A stretch of 64,000 nucleotides of DNA from Pseudomonas syringae KCTC 12500 (lineage in GTDB: Bacteria > Pseudomonadota > Gammaproteobacteria > Pseudomonadales > Pseudomonadaceae), in NCBI RefSeq assembly GCF_000507185.2, contig NZ_AYTM02000002.1, positions 2,193,501-2,257,500 on the forward strand. Direction: 5' to 3'. Of the stretch, positions 16,913-24,721 are shown one piece after another. The translations under genes were made by a program, and so were the position numbers. Under the pieces are notes generated by a model. The model did not search any database, was not told the DNA's origin, and saw only the letters and a list, made by a program, of their open reading frames with translations. Each line of letters begins with the position of its first letter. Position 1 is the first letter of the stretch.

Positions 16913-18325
16913 TAAGCCTGCATGGGCGGCAATGGCGGCGGCGATGGCCAGGGCCAGCTCTTCGGGTTTGCGTTTGATCGAATAATTGGTCAGCTCGGGG
17001 TGGCTCTCGACAAAGCTGGTGTTGAACTCACCGCTGCGAAACTCCGGGTTGCGGAGGATTTCCTGGTAATAGGCAGCCGTGGTCTTGACCCCTTGCAGGC
17101 GCATGTCATCGAGCGCACGCAGGCCGCGGTCCATGGCCTCTTCCCAGGTCAACGCCCAGACAATCAGCTTCAGGCACATCGAGTCATAGAACGGCGGAAT
17201 GGTGTAGCCGGTATAGATCGCCGTGTCGGTACGCACGCCAGGCCCGCCGGGCGCGTAATAACGAGTGATCTTGCCGAAGCTGGGCAGGAAGTTGTTCTTC
17301 GGGTCCTCGGCGTTGATCCGGAACTGCAGGGCAAAACCGCGATGGATGATGTCTTCCTGCTTCACCGACAGCGGCAGACCGGAGGCGATACGAATCTGCT
17401 CGCGAACGATATCGATGCCGGTGATTTCTTCGGTGATGGTGTGCTCGACCTGCACCCGGGTGTTCATCTCCATGAAGTACACCTCGCCCTCGGCGAGCAG
17501 AAATTCCACGGTGCCGGCATTCTCGTAACCGACTGCCTTGGCCGCACGTACCGACAGATCGCCGATGTAGGCGCGCTGTTCGGGGGTCAACTGCGGGCTG
17601 GGAGCAATTTCGATGAGTTTCTGGTTGCGTCGTTGAATCGAACAGTCGCGCTCGAACAGGTGCACCACGTTGCCGAAGCTGTCGCCCAGAATCTGCGCTT
17701 CAATGTGCTTGGGATTGACGATGCATTTCTCAAGAAAGACTTCTGCCGAGCCGAAGGCCTTGGTCGCTTCGGAAATCACGCGCGGGAAGGCCTGCTCGAG
17801 TTCTTCGCGGCTGTTACAGCGGCGGATACCCCGTCCGCCGCCCCCGGAGGTGGCCTTGAGCATCACCGGGTAACCGATGCGCTCGCCCTCGGCCAGCGCC
17901 TCGTCGATATCTGCCACGTTGCCTTCGGTGCCGGGCGTGACCGGTACGCCGGCCTTGATCATGCTGCGCCGGGCCTCGGTCTTATCCCCCATGCGACGAA
18001 TAACTTCTGCTGAGGGGCCGATGAATTTGATCCCTCGTTCGGCACAAATATCGGCCAGTTCGGCATTCTCGGAAAGAAAGCCATAGCCGGGATGCAACGC
18101 ATCGCAACCGGTTTCCACTGCCAGATTCACCAATTTACGCGGGTTCAGATAACCCGCCAGAGGTTCGGCACCAATGCTATAGGCTTCGTCCGCACGTTTG
18201 ACATGCAAGGCATGCCGGTCCGCTTCGGAAAAGATCGCCACCGAGCGAATGCCCATCTCGGCGCATGCACGCACGATGCGAACGGCAATCTCCCCACGGT
18301 TGGCGATCAGAATTTTTGTTATCAC
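16910..18325 (-). CDS. pycA: Pyruvate carboxylase subunit A (biotin carboxylase)
   Basis: A 471-residue ATP-grasp biotin carboxylase. Visible blocks: KILIANRGEIAVRIVRAC (N-domain), HPGYGFLSENAELA, the glycine-rich ATP loop KATSGGGGRGIRRC, and EMNTRVQVEHTITEEITG (catalytic region). It carboxylates biotin on PycB using bicarbonate and ATP. It shares this fold with AccC, but the pairing with pycB and the divergent LysR gene points to pyruvate carboxylase. Transcription probably starts in the gap before the LysR gene. Confidence 0.9.
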   Translation of the reverse strand: MITKILIANRGEIAVRIVRACAEMGIRSVAIFSEADRHALHVKRADEAYSIGAEPLAGYLNPRKLVNLAVETGCDALHPGYGFLSENAELADICAERGIKFIGPSAEVIRRMGDKTEARRSMIKAGVPVTPGTEGNVADIDEALAEGERIGYPVMLKATSGGGGRGIRRCNSREELEQAFPRVISEATKAFGSAEVFLEKCIVNPKHIEAQILGDSFGNVVHLFERDCSIQRRNQKLIEIAPSPQLTPEQRAYIGDLSVRAAKAVGYENAGTVEFLLAEGEVYFMEMNTRVQVEHTITEEITGIDIVREQIRIASGLPLSVKQEDIIHRGFALQFRINAEDPKNNFLPSFGKITRYYAPGGPGVRTDTAIYTGYTIPPFYDSMCLKLIVWALTWEEAMDRGLRALDDMRLQGVKTTAAYYQEILRNPEFRSGEFNTSFVESHPELTNYSIKRKPEELALAIAAAIAAHAGL

Positions 18326-18433
18326 TGGCGTTTCCCTCGACCCACACTTGTAACCGTGTATGTGACTGAATGTCGCAGGGCCACCCTATGCCCAATCGAG
18401 GATTAACAAAAATGAGTAAAAGTTGGGAGGTGC

Positions 18434-18449
18434 ATAAGTAAAAGCTTAT
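18434..18449. promoter_or_regulatory. Candidate LysR-type binding site
   Basis: ATAAG and CTTAT form an interrupted palindrome (six bases apart) in the 160-bp gap between divergent pycA and the LysR gene, 37 bases before the LysR start. Interrupted dyads in such gaps are where LysR proteins usually bind. The assignment is inferred from position and symmetry. Confidence 0.45.
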
Positions 18450-18485
18450 AGTTGGCGCTTCAGTCGTATCGCGGAGCCTTTATAA

Positions 18486-19436
18486 ATGCGTAAGTCATTG
18501 ATGCGTATGACATTGCGTCAACTGCGCATTTTCAATGAAGTGTGCGATCTGCGCTCATACAGCCGCGCGGCCGAAGAGATGTCGCTGACACAACCCGCTG
18601 TCAGCCTGCAGATTCGCCAGCTCGAAGAGCTGATCGGCCAGCCGCTGTTCGAATACGTCAGCAAAAAGCTCTACCTGACCGAAGCGGCGCAAGCGCTGCA
18701 ACAGGCCAGCCGGGATATTTTCGGGCGCCTGGAAAGCCTGGACATGCAGCTTTCCGACATGCAGGGCTCGCTGCAAGGCCAGTTGAAGCTGGCAGTCGAA
18801 TCGAGCTGCAAGTACTTCATCCCTCACCTGTTCGCCGCCTTCAAGCGCCAGCACCCGGAAGTCAACCTGAGCCTGATGGTGGTCAATCGCGCGCAAGTCA
18901 TCAGGCGCCTGGCGGATAACCGCGATGATCTTGTGGTGATGTCGGCAGTGCCGCTGGACATGGGCCTGGAGTTCTTGCCGTTCCTGAATAACCCGATTGT
19001 CGCCGTAGCGCCGCCTGACCATCCGCTGAGCAGCCGCGCGACGCTGAACCTGAAAGATCTGGAGCCATGGCCGTTGCTGACCCGGGAAACAGGATCGGGC
19101 ACGCGTCGGGCCTGCGAGGAGTTCTTCAAAGAGAAGCGCGTGCATTTCACGCAGACGCTGGAAGTGTCCTCCAGCGAAGCACAACGTGAATGCGTGGTAG
19201 CCGGGCTGGGCCTGGCGATGCTGACCCGACACGCGGTCTGCCAGGAACTCGCCACAGGCGCCCTGGTCGAGCTGCCCGTGGCGGAGTTGCCACTGTATCG
19301 AAGCTGGTGCGTGGCTCAGGCCGGGGACAAACGCCTTTCACCTGTGGCACATGCGTTTCTTGCGTTCATCCGCACCGAACGTGCGCAGATCAGCCAGCTT
19401 GTCGAGCGTTTCGACGGTCGACCGCGGGCAACTTGA
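18486..19436 (+). CDS. pycR: LysR-family regulator beside pycAB (PycR-like)
   Basis: A 316-residue regulator: an N-terminal winged helix-turn-helix (MTLRQLRIFNEV...SRAAEEMSLTQPAVSLQIRQLEELIG) and a periplasmic-binding-like effector domain (about 95-300). In-frame ATGs at 18501 and 18507 are alternative starts. It is divergent from pycA, the normal layout for a LysR protein controlling its neighbour, and matches the P. aeruginosa arrangement where PycR affects carboxylation, lipid metabolism and virulence. Its 3' end overlaps a small convergent gene by 47 bases. Confidence 0.82.
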   Translation: MRKSLMRMTLRQLRIFNEVCDLRSYSRAAEEMSLTQPAVSLQIRQLEELIGQPLFEYVSKKLYLTEAAQALQQASRDIFGRLESLDMQLSDMQGSLQGQLKLAVESSCKYFIPHLFAAFKRQHPEVNLSLMVVNRAQVIRRLADNRDDLVVMSAVPLDMGLEFLPFLNNPIVAVAPPDHPLSSRATLNLKDLEPWPLLTRETGSGTRRACEEFFKEKRVHFTQTLEVSSSEAQRECVVAGLGLAMLTRHAVCQELATGALVELPVAELPLYRSWCVAQAGDKRLSPVAHAFLAFIRTERAQISQLVERFDGRPRAT

Positions 19437-19611
19437 TCGTCTGCCAAACGGCGTTATCCATGCCATCCATGTAGTCACACAGCTCCTGATTGAGCTGACG
19501 TGCCTCGCTGTAGCTTTCAATTGCCCGACGAAACTCCATGCGACGCTGATCTTCCTGCTGACGGCGGGTTTTCACGGTGCTGGTGGGTAAATCATCGTAA
19601 TGCCGAGCCAT
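19390..19611 (-). CDS. Small charged protein, possibly PA3496-like
   Basis: A 73-residue protein with a strongly polar N-terminal half (TSTVKTRRQQEDQRRMEFRR). The pattern recalls small pseudomonad proteins annotated as the PA3496 family, of unproven function; I hold that match loosely. There is no signal peptide or membrane segment. The last 47 bases overlap the 3' end of the LysR gene on the other strand, so the two genes are convergent and overlapping. Confidence 0.6.
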   Translation of the reverse strand: MARHYDDLPTSTVKTRRQQEDQRRMEFRRAIESYSEARQLNQELCDYMDGMDNAVWQTIKLPAVDRRNARQAG

Positions 19612-19719
19612 GTCCTGTCTCCCAATACGTTTTGTGGGAGCACCAGAATGGAGCGTGACAGTGACAGTCAGGCGGCACGCAGGTGACAGATCGATGAAAT
19701 TTGATGTAACGGGATCGGC

Positions 19720-20586
19720 TCAGTCTTCGTGGGTCTTGATCGACTTTGGTGACAGGCGCAAGCCCCGCAGGCTGCGCTTGACGCTCTTGAGGTGGTTGAC
19801 CAGACCGGGGCCGCGCGCCATGGCGACGCCCATTGCCAGCACATCAATGACAACCAGGTGTGCAATACGGGAAGTCAGCGGCGTGTAGATTTCGGTGTCT
19901 TCGTGCACATCGATGGCCAGGTTGACCGACGACAGCTCGGCCAGCGGTGTCTGGCTGGGGCACAGCGTGATCAGCGTCGCGCCGCTCTCGCGGACCAGAT
20001 TGGCGGTGATCAGCAAATCCTTCGAACGGCCTGACTGCGAAATGCACACCGCGACATCTGTCGGCTTGAGCGTGACAGCTGACATCGCCTGCATGTGCGG
20101 ATCGGAATACGCCGCAGCGGTCAGCAGTAGACGAAAGAACTTGTGCTGCGCATCAGCGGCCACTGCGCCGGACGCGCCAAACCCATAGAACTCGACCCGA
20201 TTGGCCCCGGCCATGGCCGTGACTGCCAGTTGCAACGCATGGGGGTCGAGGTTTTCGCGCACTTCCATGAGCGTGTGCAGCGTGGTGTCGAAAATCTTCA
20301 GGCTGTAGTCGGCAACCGAATCGTCTTCGTGAATCGCGAACTGCCCAAAACTTGCGCCCGCCGCGAGGCTCTGCGCCAGCTTGAGCTTGAGGTCCTGAAA
20401 CCCGGAGCAGCCGATGGCGCGGCAGAAACGCACGATGGTCGGCTCACTGATACCGACACTGTGCGCCAGATCTGCCATGGAACTGTGCATCACGGCCGCA
20501 GGGTCGAGCAGCACATGGTCGGCTACCTTGAGCTCCGATTTGCGCAGCAAATTACGTGACTGGGCGATGTGTTGCAGCAGATTCAA
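19720..20586 (-). CDS. RpiR-family (HexR-like) transcription regulator
   Basis: A 289-residue protein with an N-terminal HTH_6 domain (LLQHIAQSRNLLRKSELKVADHVL...SEPTIVRFCRAIGCSGFQDLK) and a C-terminal SIS sugar-phosphate-binding domain (about 125-265, FYGFGASGAVAADAQHKFF, CISQSGRSKDLL). The TTG at 20586 is chosen because homologues begin with this MNLLQHIAQSR-type sequence; no strong ribosome site is visible. SIS regulators sense phosphorylated sugars. It is a paralogue rather than HexR itself, which sits by zwf. A palindromic operator lies 46 bases upstream. Confidence 0.8.
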   Translation of the reverse strand: MNLLQHIAQSRNLLRKSELKVADHVLLDPAAVMHSSMADLAHSVGISEPTIVRFCRAIGCSGFQDLKLKLAQSLAAGASFGQFAIHEDDSVADYSLKIFDTTLHTLMEVRENLDPHALQLAVTAMAGANRVEFYGFGASGAVAADAQHKFFRLLLTAAAYSDPHMQAMSAVTLKPTDVAVCISQSGRSKDLLITANLVRESGATLITLCPSQTPLAELSSVNLAIDVHEDTEIYTPLTSRIAHLVVIDVLAMGVAMARGPGLVNHLKSVKRSLRGLRLSPKSIKTHED

Positions 20587-20631
20587 GGGGCAGACTCGGC
20601 AAAAAGAGAGATGGGATGGTTGTAGCTTTCT

Positions 20632-20646
20632 TGTAGTTATACTACA
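20632..20646. promoter_or_regulatory. HexR/RpiR-type operator
   Basis: TGTAGTTATACTACA is a dyad whose six outer bases on each side pair perfectly and which fits the published HexR consensus pattern TGTARTwwwAYTACA at every position. It lies 46 bases upstream of the RpiR-family gene, so autorepression is the simplest reading. The rest of the 308-base gap up to uvrD shows no other clear structure. Confidence 0.65.
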
Positions 20647-20894
20647 TGACCCGCCAGCCGCCCAGTTAAACGAAGCCGGAACGCGCCGTGCGGGCGTTAT
20701 CAGCGGCAATTGTGGGAATAATCCTACATTAGGCCCATTCGCCAGTCAGACCCTGCCTGTTCACCCATAAAGGTAGACGCAACGCATTCGCGCCCGACAA
20801 CAGGCGACGACCGGTCGTCAGCGCCCCCGCTATTTTTATTGGCTGACGCAAAGCATGGTTTGCCCGTCATCGCGCGGCACCCTAGAATGCGCTG

Positions 20895-23078
20895 ATGCGC
20901 GATGATCTCTCTCTTCTTCTGAATTCCCTCAACGATGCCCAACGTCAGGCCGTAGCCGCCTCTCTGGGTCGTCAGTTGGTTCTGGCTGGTGCTGGCTCCG
21001 GCAAAACCCGTGTGCTGGTGCATCGCATCGCATGGCTGATGCAGGTCGAGCAAGCCTCCCCGCATTCGGTCCTGTCGGTGACGTTCACCAACAAGGCTGC
21101 CGCCGAAATGCGCCACCGTATCGAGCAGCTAATGGGCATCAGCCCGGCTGGCATGTGGGTGGGCACCTTCCACGGGCTGGCCCATCGCCTGCTGCGGGCG
21201 CACTGGCAGGAAGCCGGGCTGGTGCAGACCTTCCAGATTCTCGACAGCGATGACCAGCAGCGTCTGGTAAAGCGCGTGATGCGCGAGCTGGGTCTGGACG
21301 AACAACGCTGGCCTGCACGTCAGGCCCAGTGGTTCATCAATGGTCAGAAAGACGAAGGCCTGCGCCCGAAACATATTCAGGCCAGCGGCGACCTGTTCCT
21401 GACCACCATGAAAAGCGTCTACGAAGCCTACGAGATCGCCTGCCAGCGGGCCGGCGTCATCGACTTCTCCGAGCTGCTGCTGCGCGCTCTCGACCTGTGG
21501 CGCGATAACCCGGGCTTGCTGGCGCATTATCAGCGCCGCTTCCGTCACGTCCTGGTGGACGAGTTCCAGGACACCAACGCCGTGCAGTACGCCTGGCTGC
21601 GCCTGCTCGCCCAGGGGGGCGACAGCCTGATGGTGGTCGGCGACGACGATCAGTCCATTTACGGCTGGCGCGGCGCGAAGATCGAGAACATCCACCAGTA
21701 TTCCTCGGACTTTCCGGACACCGAAGTCATCCGCCTGGAGCAGAACTACCGCTCCACAGCGAGCATCCTCAAGGCCGCCAACGGCTTGATCATCAATAAC
21801 AGTGGTCGCCTGGGCAAGGAATTGTGGACCGACGTCGGCGATGGCGAGCTGATCAATCTGTACGCCGCGTTCAACGAGCACGATGAAGCGCGTTACGTGG
21901 TCGAGACCATCGAAAGCGCGCTGAAAACCGGTATTTCGCGCAACGACATCGCCATTCTGTACCGCTCCAACGCCCAGTCGCGGGTGCTTGAAGAAGCCCT
22001 GCTGCGTGAGCGCATTCCGTACCGCATTTACGGCGGACAGCGCTTCTTCGAACGTGCCGAAATCAAGAACGCGATGGCCTACATGCGCTTGCTGGAAGGC
22101 CGTGGCAACGATGCGGCACTGGAGCGGGTGATCAACGTTCCGGCGCGCGGCATCGGTGAAAAAACCGTCGAAGCGATTCGCGAGCATGCGCGTCATGCCG
22201 ACGTCTCCATGTGGGAAGCCATGCGCCTGCTGGTTGCCAACAAGGGCCTGACCGGACGCGCCGCCACTGCCTTGGGCGGTTTCATCGAGCTGATCGAGAA
22301 CCTCGCGGCCAAGGTCATGGAAATGCCGCTGCACCTGATGACCCAGACGGTGATCGAACAGTCCGGGCTGATTACCTATCACGAGCAGGAAAAAGGCGAG
22401 AAAGGTCAGGCGCGGGTAGAAAACCTTGAGGAACTGGTCAGCGCTGCCCGTGCTTTCGAGAATCACGAAAGCGAAGAAGACCTGACGCCACTGGCCGCGT
22501 TTTTGGGGCATGCCTCGCTGGAAGCGGGCGACACCCAGGCGCAGGAGCATGAAGACAGCATTCAGCTGATGACCCTGCACAGCGCCAAGGGCCTGGAATT
22601 CCCGCACGTGTTCCTGGTGGGCATGGAGGAAGGGCTGTTCCCGCACAAGATGAGTCTGGAAGAACCGGGCCGTCTTGAAGAGGAACGGCGCCTGGCCTAT
22701 GTCGGCATCACCCGGGCCATGAAACAGTTGGTGATGACCTACGCCGAAACGCGTCGTCTGTACGGCAGCGAAACCTACAACAAGGTCTCGCGTTTCGTAC
22801 GCGAAATCCCGCCGGCGCTGATTCAGGAAGTCCGGCTGTCCAACAGCGTCAACCGTCCGTTCGGCGGCTCGCCGAAATTCAACAGCAGCAGCCTGTTCAA
22901 CGGCACCGGCATTCCGGAAACCGAGTTCACCATGGGCCAGCGCGTCCAGCATGCGGTATTCGGCGAAGGTGTGATCCTCAACTTCGAAGGCGCTGGCGCC
23001 CAGGCCCGGGTGCAGGTCAACTTCCCCGAGGGCAGCAAGTGGCTGATGATGGGCTACGCGAAGCTGGTGCCGTTGTAG
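20895..23078 (+). CDS. uvrD: DNA helicase II (UvrD)
   Basis: A 727-residue superfamily 1 helicase. Motifs seen in order: Q motif LNDAQRQAV, Walker A AGAGSGKTRVLVHRI, Ia SVTFTNKAAAEM, II VDEFQDTN, III VVGDDDQSIYGWRGA, IV EQNYRSTASIL, V LMTLHSAKGLEF and VI YVGITRAMKQLVMTYAETR. It unwinds DNA 3'-5' in nucleotide-excision and mismatch repair. The length matches E. coli UvrD (720). The C-terminal segment (TMGQRVQHAVFGEGVILNFEG) is the Tudor-like tail that binds RNA polymerase in UvrD/PcrA. Confidence 0.95.
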   Translation: MRDDLSLLLNSLNDAQRQAVAASLGRQLVLAGAGSGKTRVLVHRIAWLMQVEQASPHSVLSVTFTNKAAAEMRHRIEQLMGISPAGMWVGTFHGLAHRLLRAHWQEAGLVQTFQILDSDDQQRLVKRVMRELGLDEQRWPARQAQWFINGQKDEGLRPKHIQASGDLFLTTMKSVYEAYEIACQRAGVIDFSELLLRALDLWRDNPGLLAHYQRRFRHVLVDEFQDTNAVQYAWLRLLAQGGDSLMVVGDDDQSIYGWRGAKIENIHQYSSDFPDTEVIRLEQNYRSTASILKAANGLIINNSGRLGKELWTDVGDGELINLYAAFNEHDEARYVVETIESALKTGISRNDIAILYRSNAQSRVLEEALLRERIPYRIYGGQRFFERAEIKNAMAYMRLLEGRGNDAALERVINVPARGIGEKTVEAIREHARHADVSMWEAMRLLVANKGLTGRAATALGGFIELIENLAAKVMEMPLHLMTQTVIEQSGLITYHEQEKGEKGQARVENLEELVSAARAFENHESEEDLTPLAAFLGHASLEAGDTQAQEHEDSIQLMTLHSAKGLEFPHVFLVGMEEGLFPHKMSLEEPGRLEEERRLAYVGITRAMKQLVMTYAETRRLYGSETYNKVSRFVREIPPALIQEVRLSNSVNRPFGGSPKFNSSSLFNGTGIPETEFTMGQRVQHAVFGEGVILNFEGAGAQARVQVNFPEGSKWLMMGYAKLVPL

Positions 23079-23105
23079 GCCGGTCGATCATCGCCCATAC
23101 GTCCC

Positions 23106-23142
23106 TGACTATCGTTCCCACGCTAGCGTGAGGAACGATAAT
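23106..23142. repeat. REP element after uvrD
   Basis: atcgttcccacgctagcgtgaggaacgat, a near-perfect REP palindrome 28 bases beyond the uvrD stop. Confidence 0.7.
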
Positions 23143-23278
23143 CCTCGTACACATCTTACGAAGCGCGTAGAAAAGTCCTACGCTGTTTATGTAAAAGTCC
23201 GAAACACTAACGCGCTGGTCATGTCGCCATCCGCTGTGCAACATGGCGCGCGTGCAATCACAAAACGGGAATACCCTT

Positions 23279-24124
23279 ATGCAACGTTTTCTAAGCATCG
23301 CGATGGCGCTGTGCATCGGGCTCACCATGAGCCTGGATGTGAACGCCGCGCGCTTCGGTGGCGGCAAGAGCATGGGCTCGGCGCCTACGCATCAGACACG
23401 TCAGGCCGCGCCTTCCACACCTGCGGCAGCGCCTAACGCTGCGGGTCGTCCTGCCGCTGCGCCAAGCGGTGCTTCGCGCTGGCTGGGCCCATTGGCCGGT
23501 ATCGCTGCCGGTGGCCTTCTCGCGTCGATGTTCATGGGGGACGGCTTCAACGGCCTGCAACTGTTCGACATCCTGATCATGGGCCTCATCGCCTTTCTGA
23601 TCTTCCGCTTCATTGCGCGTCGTCGGCAGCAGCAACAGCCGAAAATGGCCGCTGCCGGTGCACCACCGTACCAGCGCGAAACCAGCCAGCCTGCGCAGAA
23701 CCCGATCTTCGGCAGTTCTTCCCCGGCCTCCACTGCGCCAGTGATCAACGCACCTGCCTGGTTCAATGAACAGCGCTTCCTGGACGCTGCTCGCGGCCAC
23801 TTCCAGTCGCTGCAGCAGCACTGGGACGCCAACGAGATGGACAAGATCGCCGAGTTCGTCACCCCGCAAATGCTGCAGTTCCTGAAAAAGGAACGTGCGG
23901 ACCTGGGCGACGGTTTCCAGTCGACCTACATCGAAAACCTTCAGGTCCAGCTGGACGGTGTGGATGATCGTGCCGACAAGACCATTGCCACACTGACGTT
24001 CTCGGGCGTGTCCAAGACGTCGCGTTTCGACCAGGGCGAAGTGTTCAGCGAAAGCTGGAACATGGAACGCCCGCAAGGCGATAACCAGCCTTGGCTGGTG
24101 GCAGGAATTCGCCAGAACGGTTGA
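23279..24124 (+). CDS. Tim44-like domain protein
   Basis: A 281-residue protein with a signal-like N-terminus (MQRFLSIAMALCIGLTMSLDVNA), a Ser/Ala/Pro-rich linker, one or two hydrophobic segments (about 70-115, including LFDILIMGLIAFLIFRFIARRR), then a C-terminal Tim44-like domain (about 155-280; QQHWDANEMDKIAEFVTPQMLQFL). In mitochondria Tim44 tethers the import motor; bacterial members are membrane-associated with unsettled roles. It is single, closed by its own terminator. Confidence 0.82.
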   Translation: MQRFLSIAMALCIGLTMSLDVNAARFGGGKSMGSAPTHQTRQAAPSTPAAAPNAAGRPAAAPSGASRWLGPLAGIAAGGLLASMFMGDGFNGLQLFDILIMGLIAFLIFRFIARRRQQQQPKMAAAGAPPYQRETSQPAQNPIFGSSSPASTAPVINAPAWFNEQRFLDAARGHFQSLQQHWDANEMDKIAEFVTPQMLQFLKKERADLGDGFQSTYIENLQVQLDGVDDRADKTIATLTFSGVSKTSRFDQGEVFSESWNMERPQGDNQPWLVAGIRQNG

Positions 24125-24150
24125 ACCAGAACCCGTTCTCGCGTTCAGAA

Positions 24151-24174
24151 CCCCGGACATGTCCGGGGTTTTTT
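24151..24174 (+). terminator. Rho-independent terminator after the Tim44-like gene
   Basis: CCCCGGAC pairs with GTCCGGGG around two bases, followed by six Ts. Confidence 0.92.
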
Positions 24175-24255
24175 GTTTATCCGTTCGGATAGTTATTTTG
24201 AGAAAGGCTTTACGCTACTGTATAACCCGCGCCATCAAGTGAGAGGATCTGTGTC

Positions 24256-24663
24256 GTGGAAGAAGTCATTGAACAACTGCGTGAAGCAAATGAACCGGTT
24301 CCGGTTCCGCTTGAGCTGCCTGACGAAGACCAACTGGTAGAGATCGAGGAACAGCTGTTCATCAACATTCCGTTTGTCTTCAAGGAATTTCTCCTGACAG
24401 TCAGCGATGTGGTGTATGGCAGCCTTGAACCCGTCACTGTGACCGACCCGCAGTCGCACACTTACCTGCCTGACGTGGCCGCTACGGCCTGGGATCTGGG
24501 CGTGCCACGCGAGCTGATCCCGATCTGTCAGGACGGTGACGACTACTACTGCGTCGAGGAAGACGGCACTGTATTGCTGTGGTCCGCCGAGGAAGAACTG
24601 GTCACCGAAGACAGCTGGGAATCGGTCTGGCACTGGGCTCGGGATGTCTGGCTGGAAAGCTGA
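24256..24663 (+). CDS. SMI1/KNR4-family protein
   Basis: A 135-residue acidic protein started by GTG with gagagga eight bases upstream. Recognisable parts are LVEIEEQLFINIPFVFKEFLLTVSDVVYG, CQDGDDYYCVEEDGTVLLW and a Trp-rich end (SVWHWARDVW). SMI1/KNR4 (SUKH) proteins are often immunity proteins for contact-dependent or polymorphic toxins, but here there is no toxin gene beside it and an orphan regulatory role is equally possible. Confidence 0.8.
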   Translation: MEEVIEQLREANEPVPVPLELPDEDQLVEIEEQLFINIPFVFKEFLLTVSDVVYGSLEPVTVTDPQSHTYLPDVAATAWDLGVPRELIPICQDGDDYYCVEEDGTVLLWSAEEELVTEDSWESVWHWARDVWLES

Positions 24664-24692
24664 GACACCTCTGCTGCGCAGTATTCAAGAAT

Positions 24693-24721
24693 CTCCGGGC
24701 CTCAGTGCCCGGAGTTCTCTT
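24693..24721 (+). terminator. Terminator after the SMI1 gene, overlapping the antiporter end
   Basis: CTCCGGGC pairs with GCCCGGAG around a 6-base loop, followed by TTCTCTT. The 3' half lies inside the last codons of the convergent antiporter gene. Confidence 0.7.

Noticed and set aside
21129..22952. A 607-codon frame opposite uvrD.
   Set aside because: Same antisense artefact; uvrD carries all helicase motifs on the plus strand.
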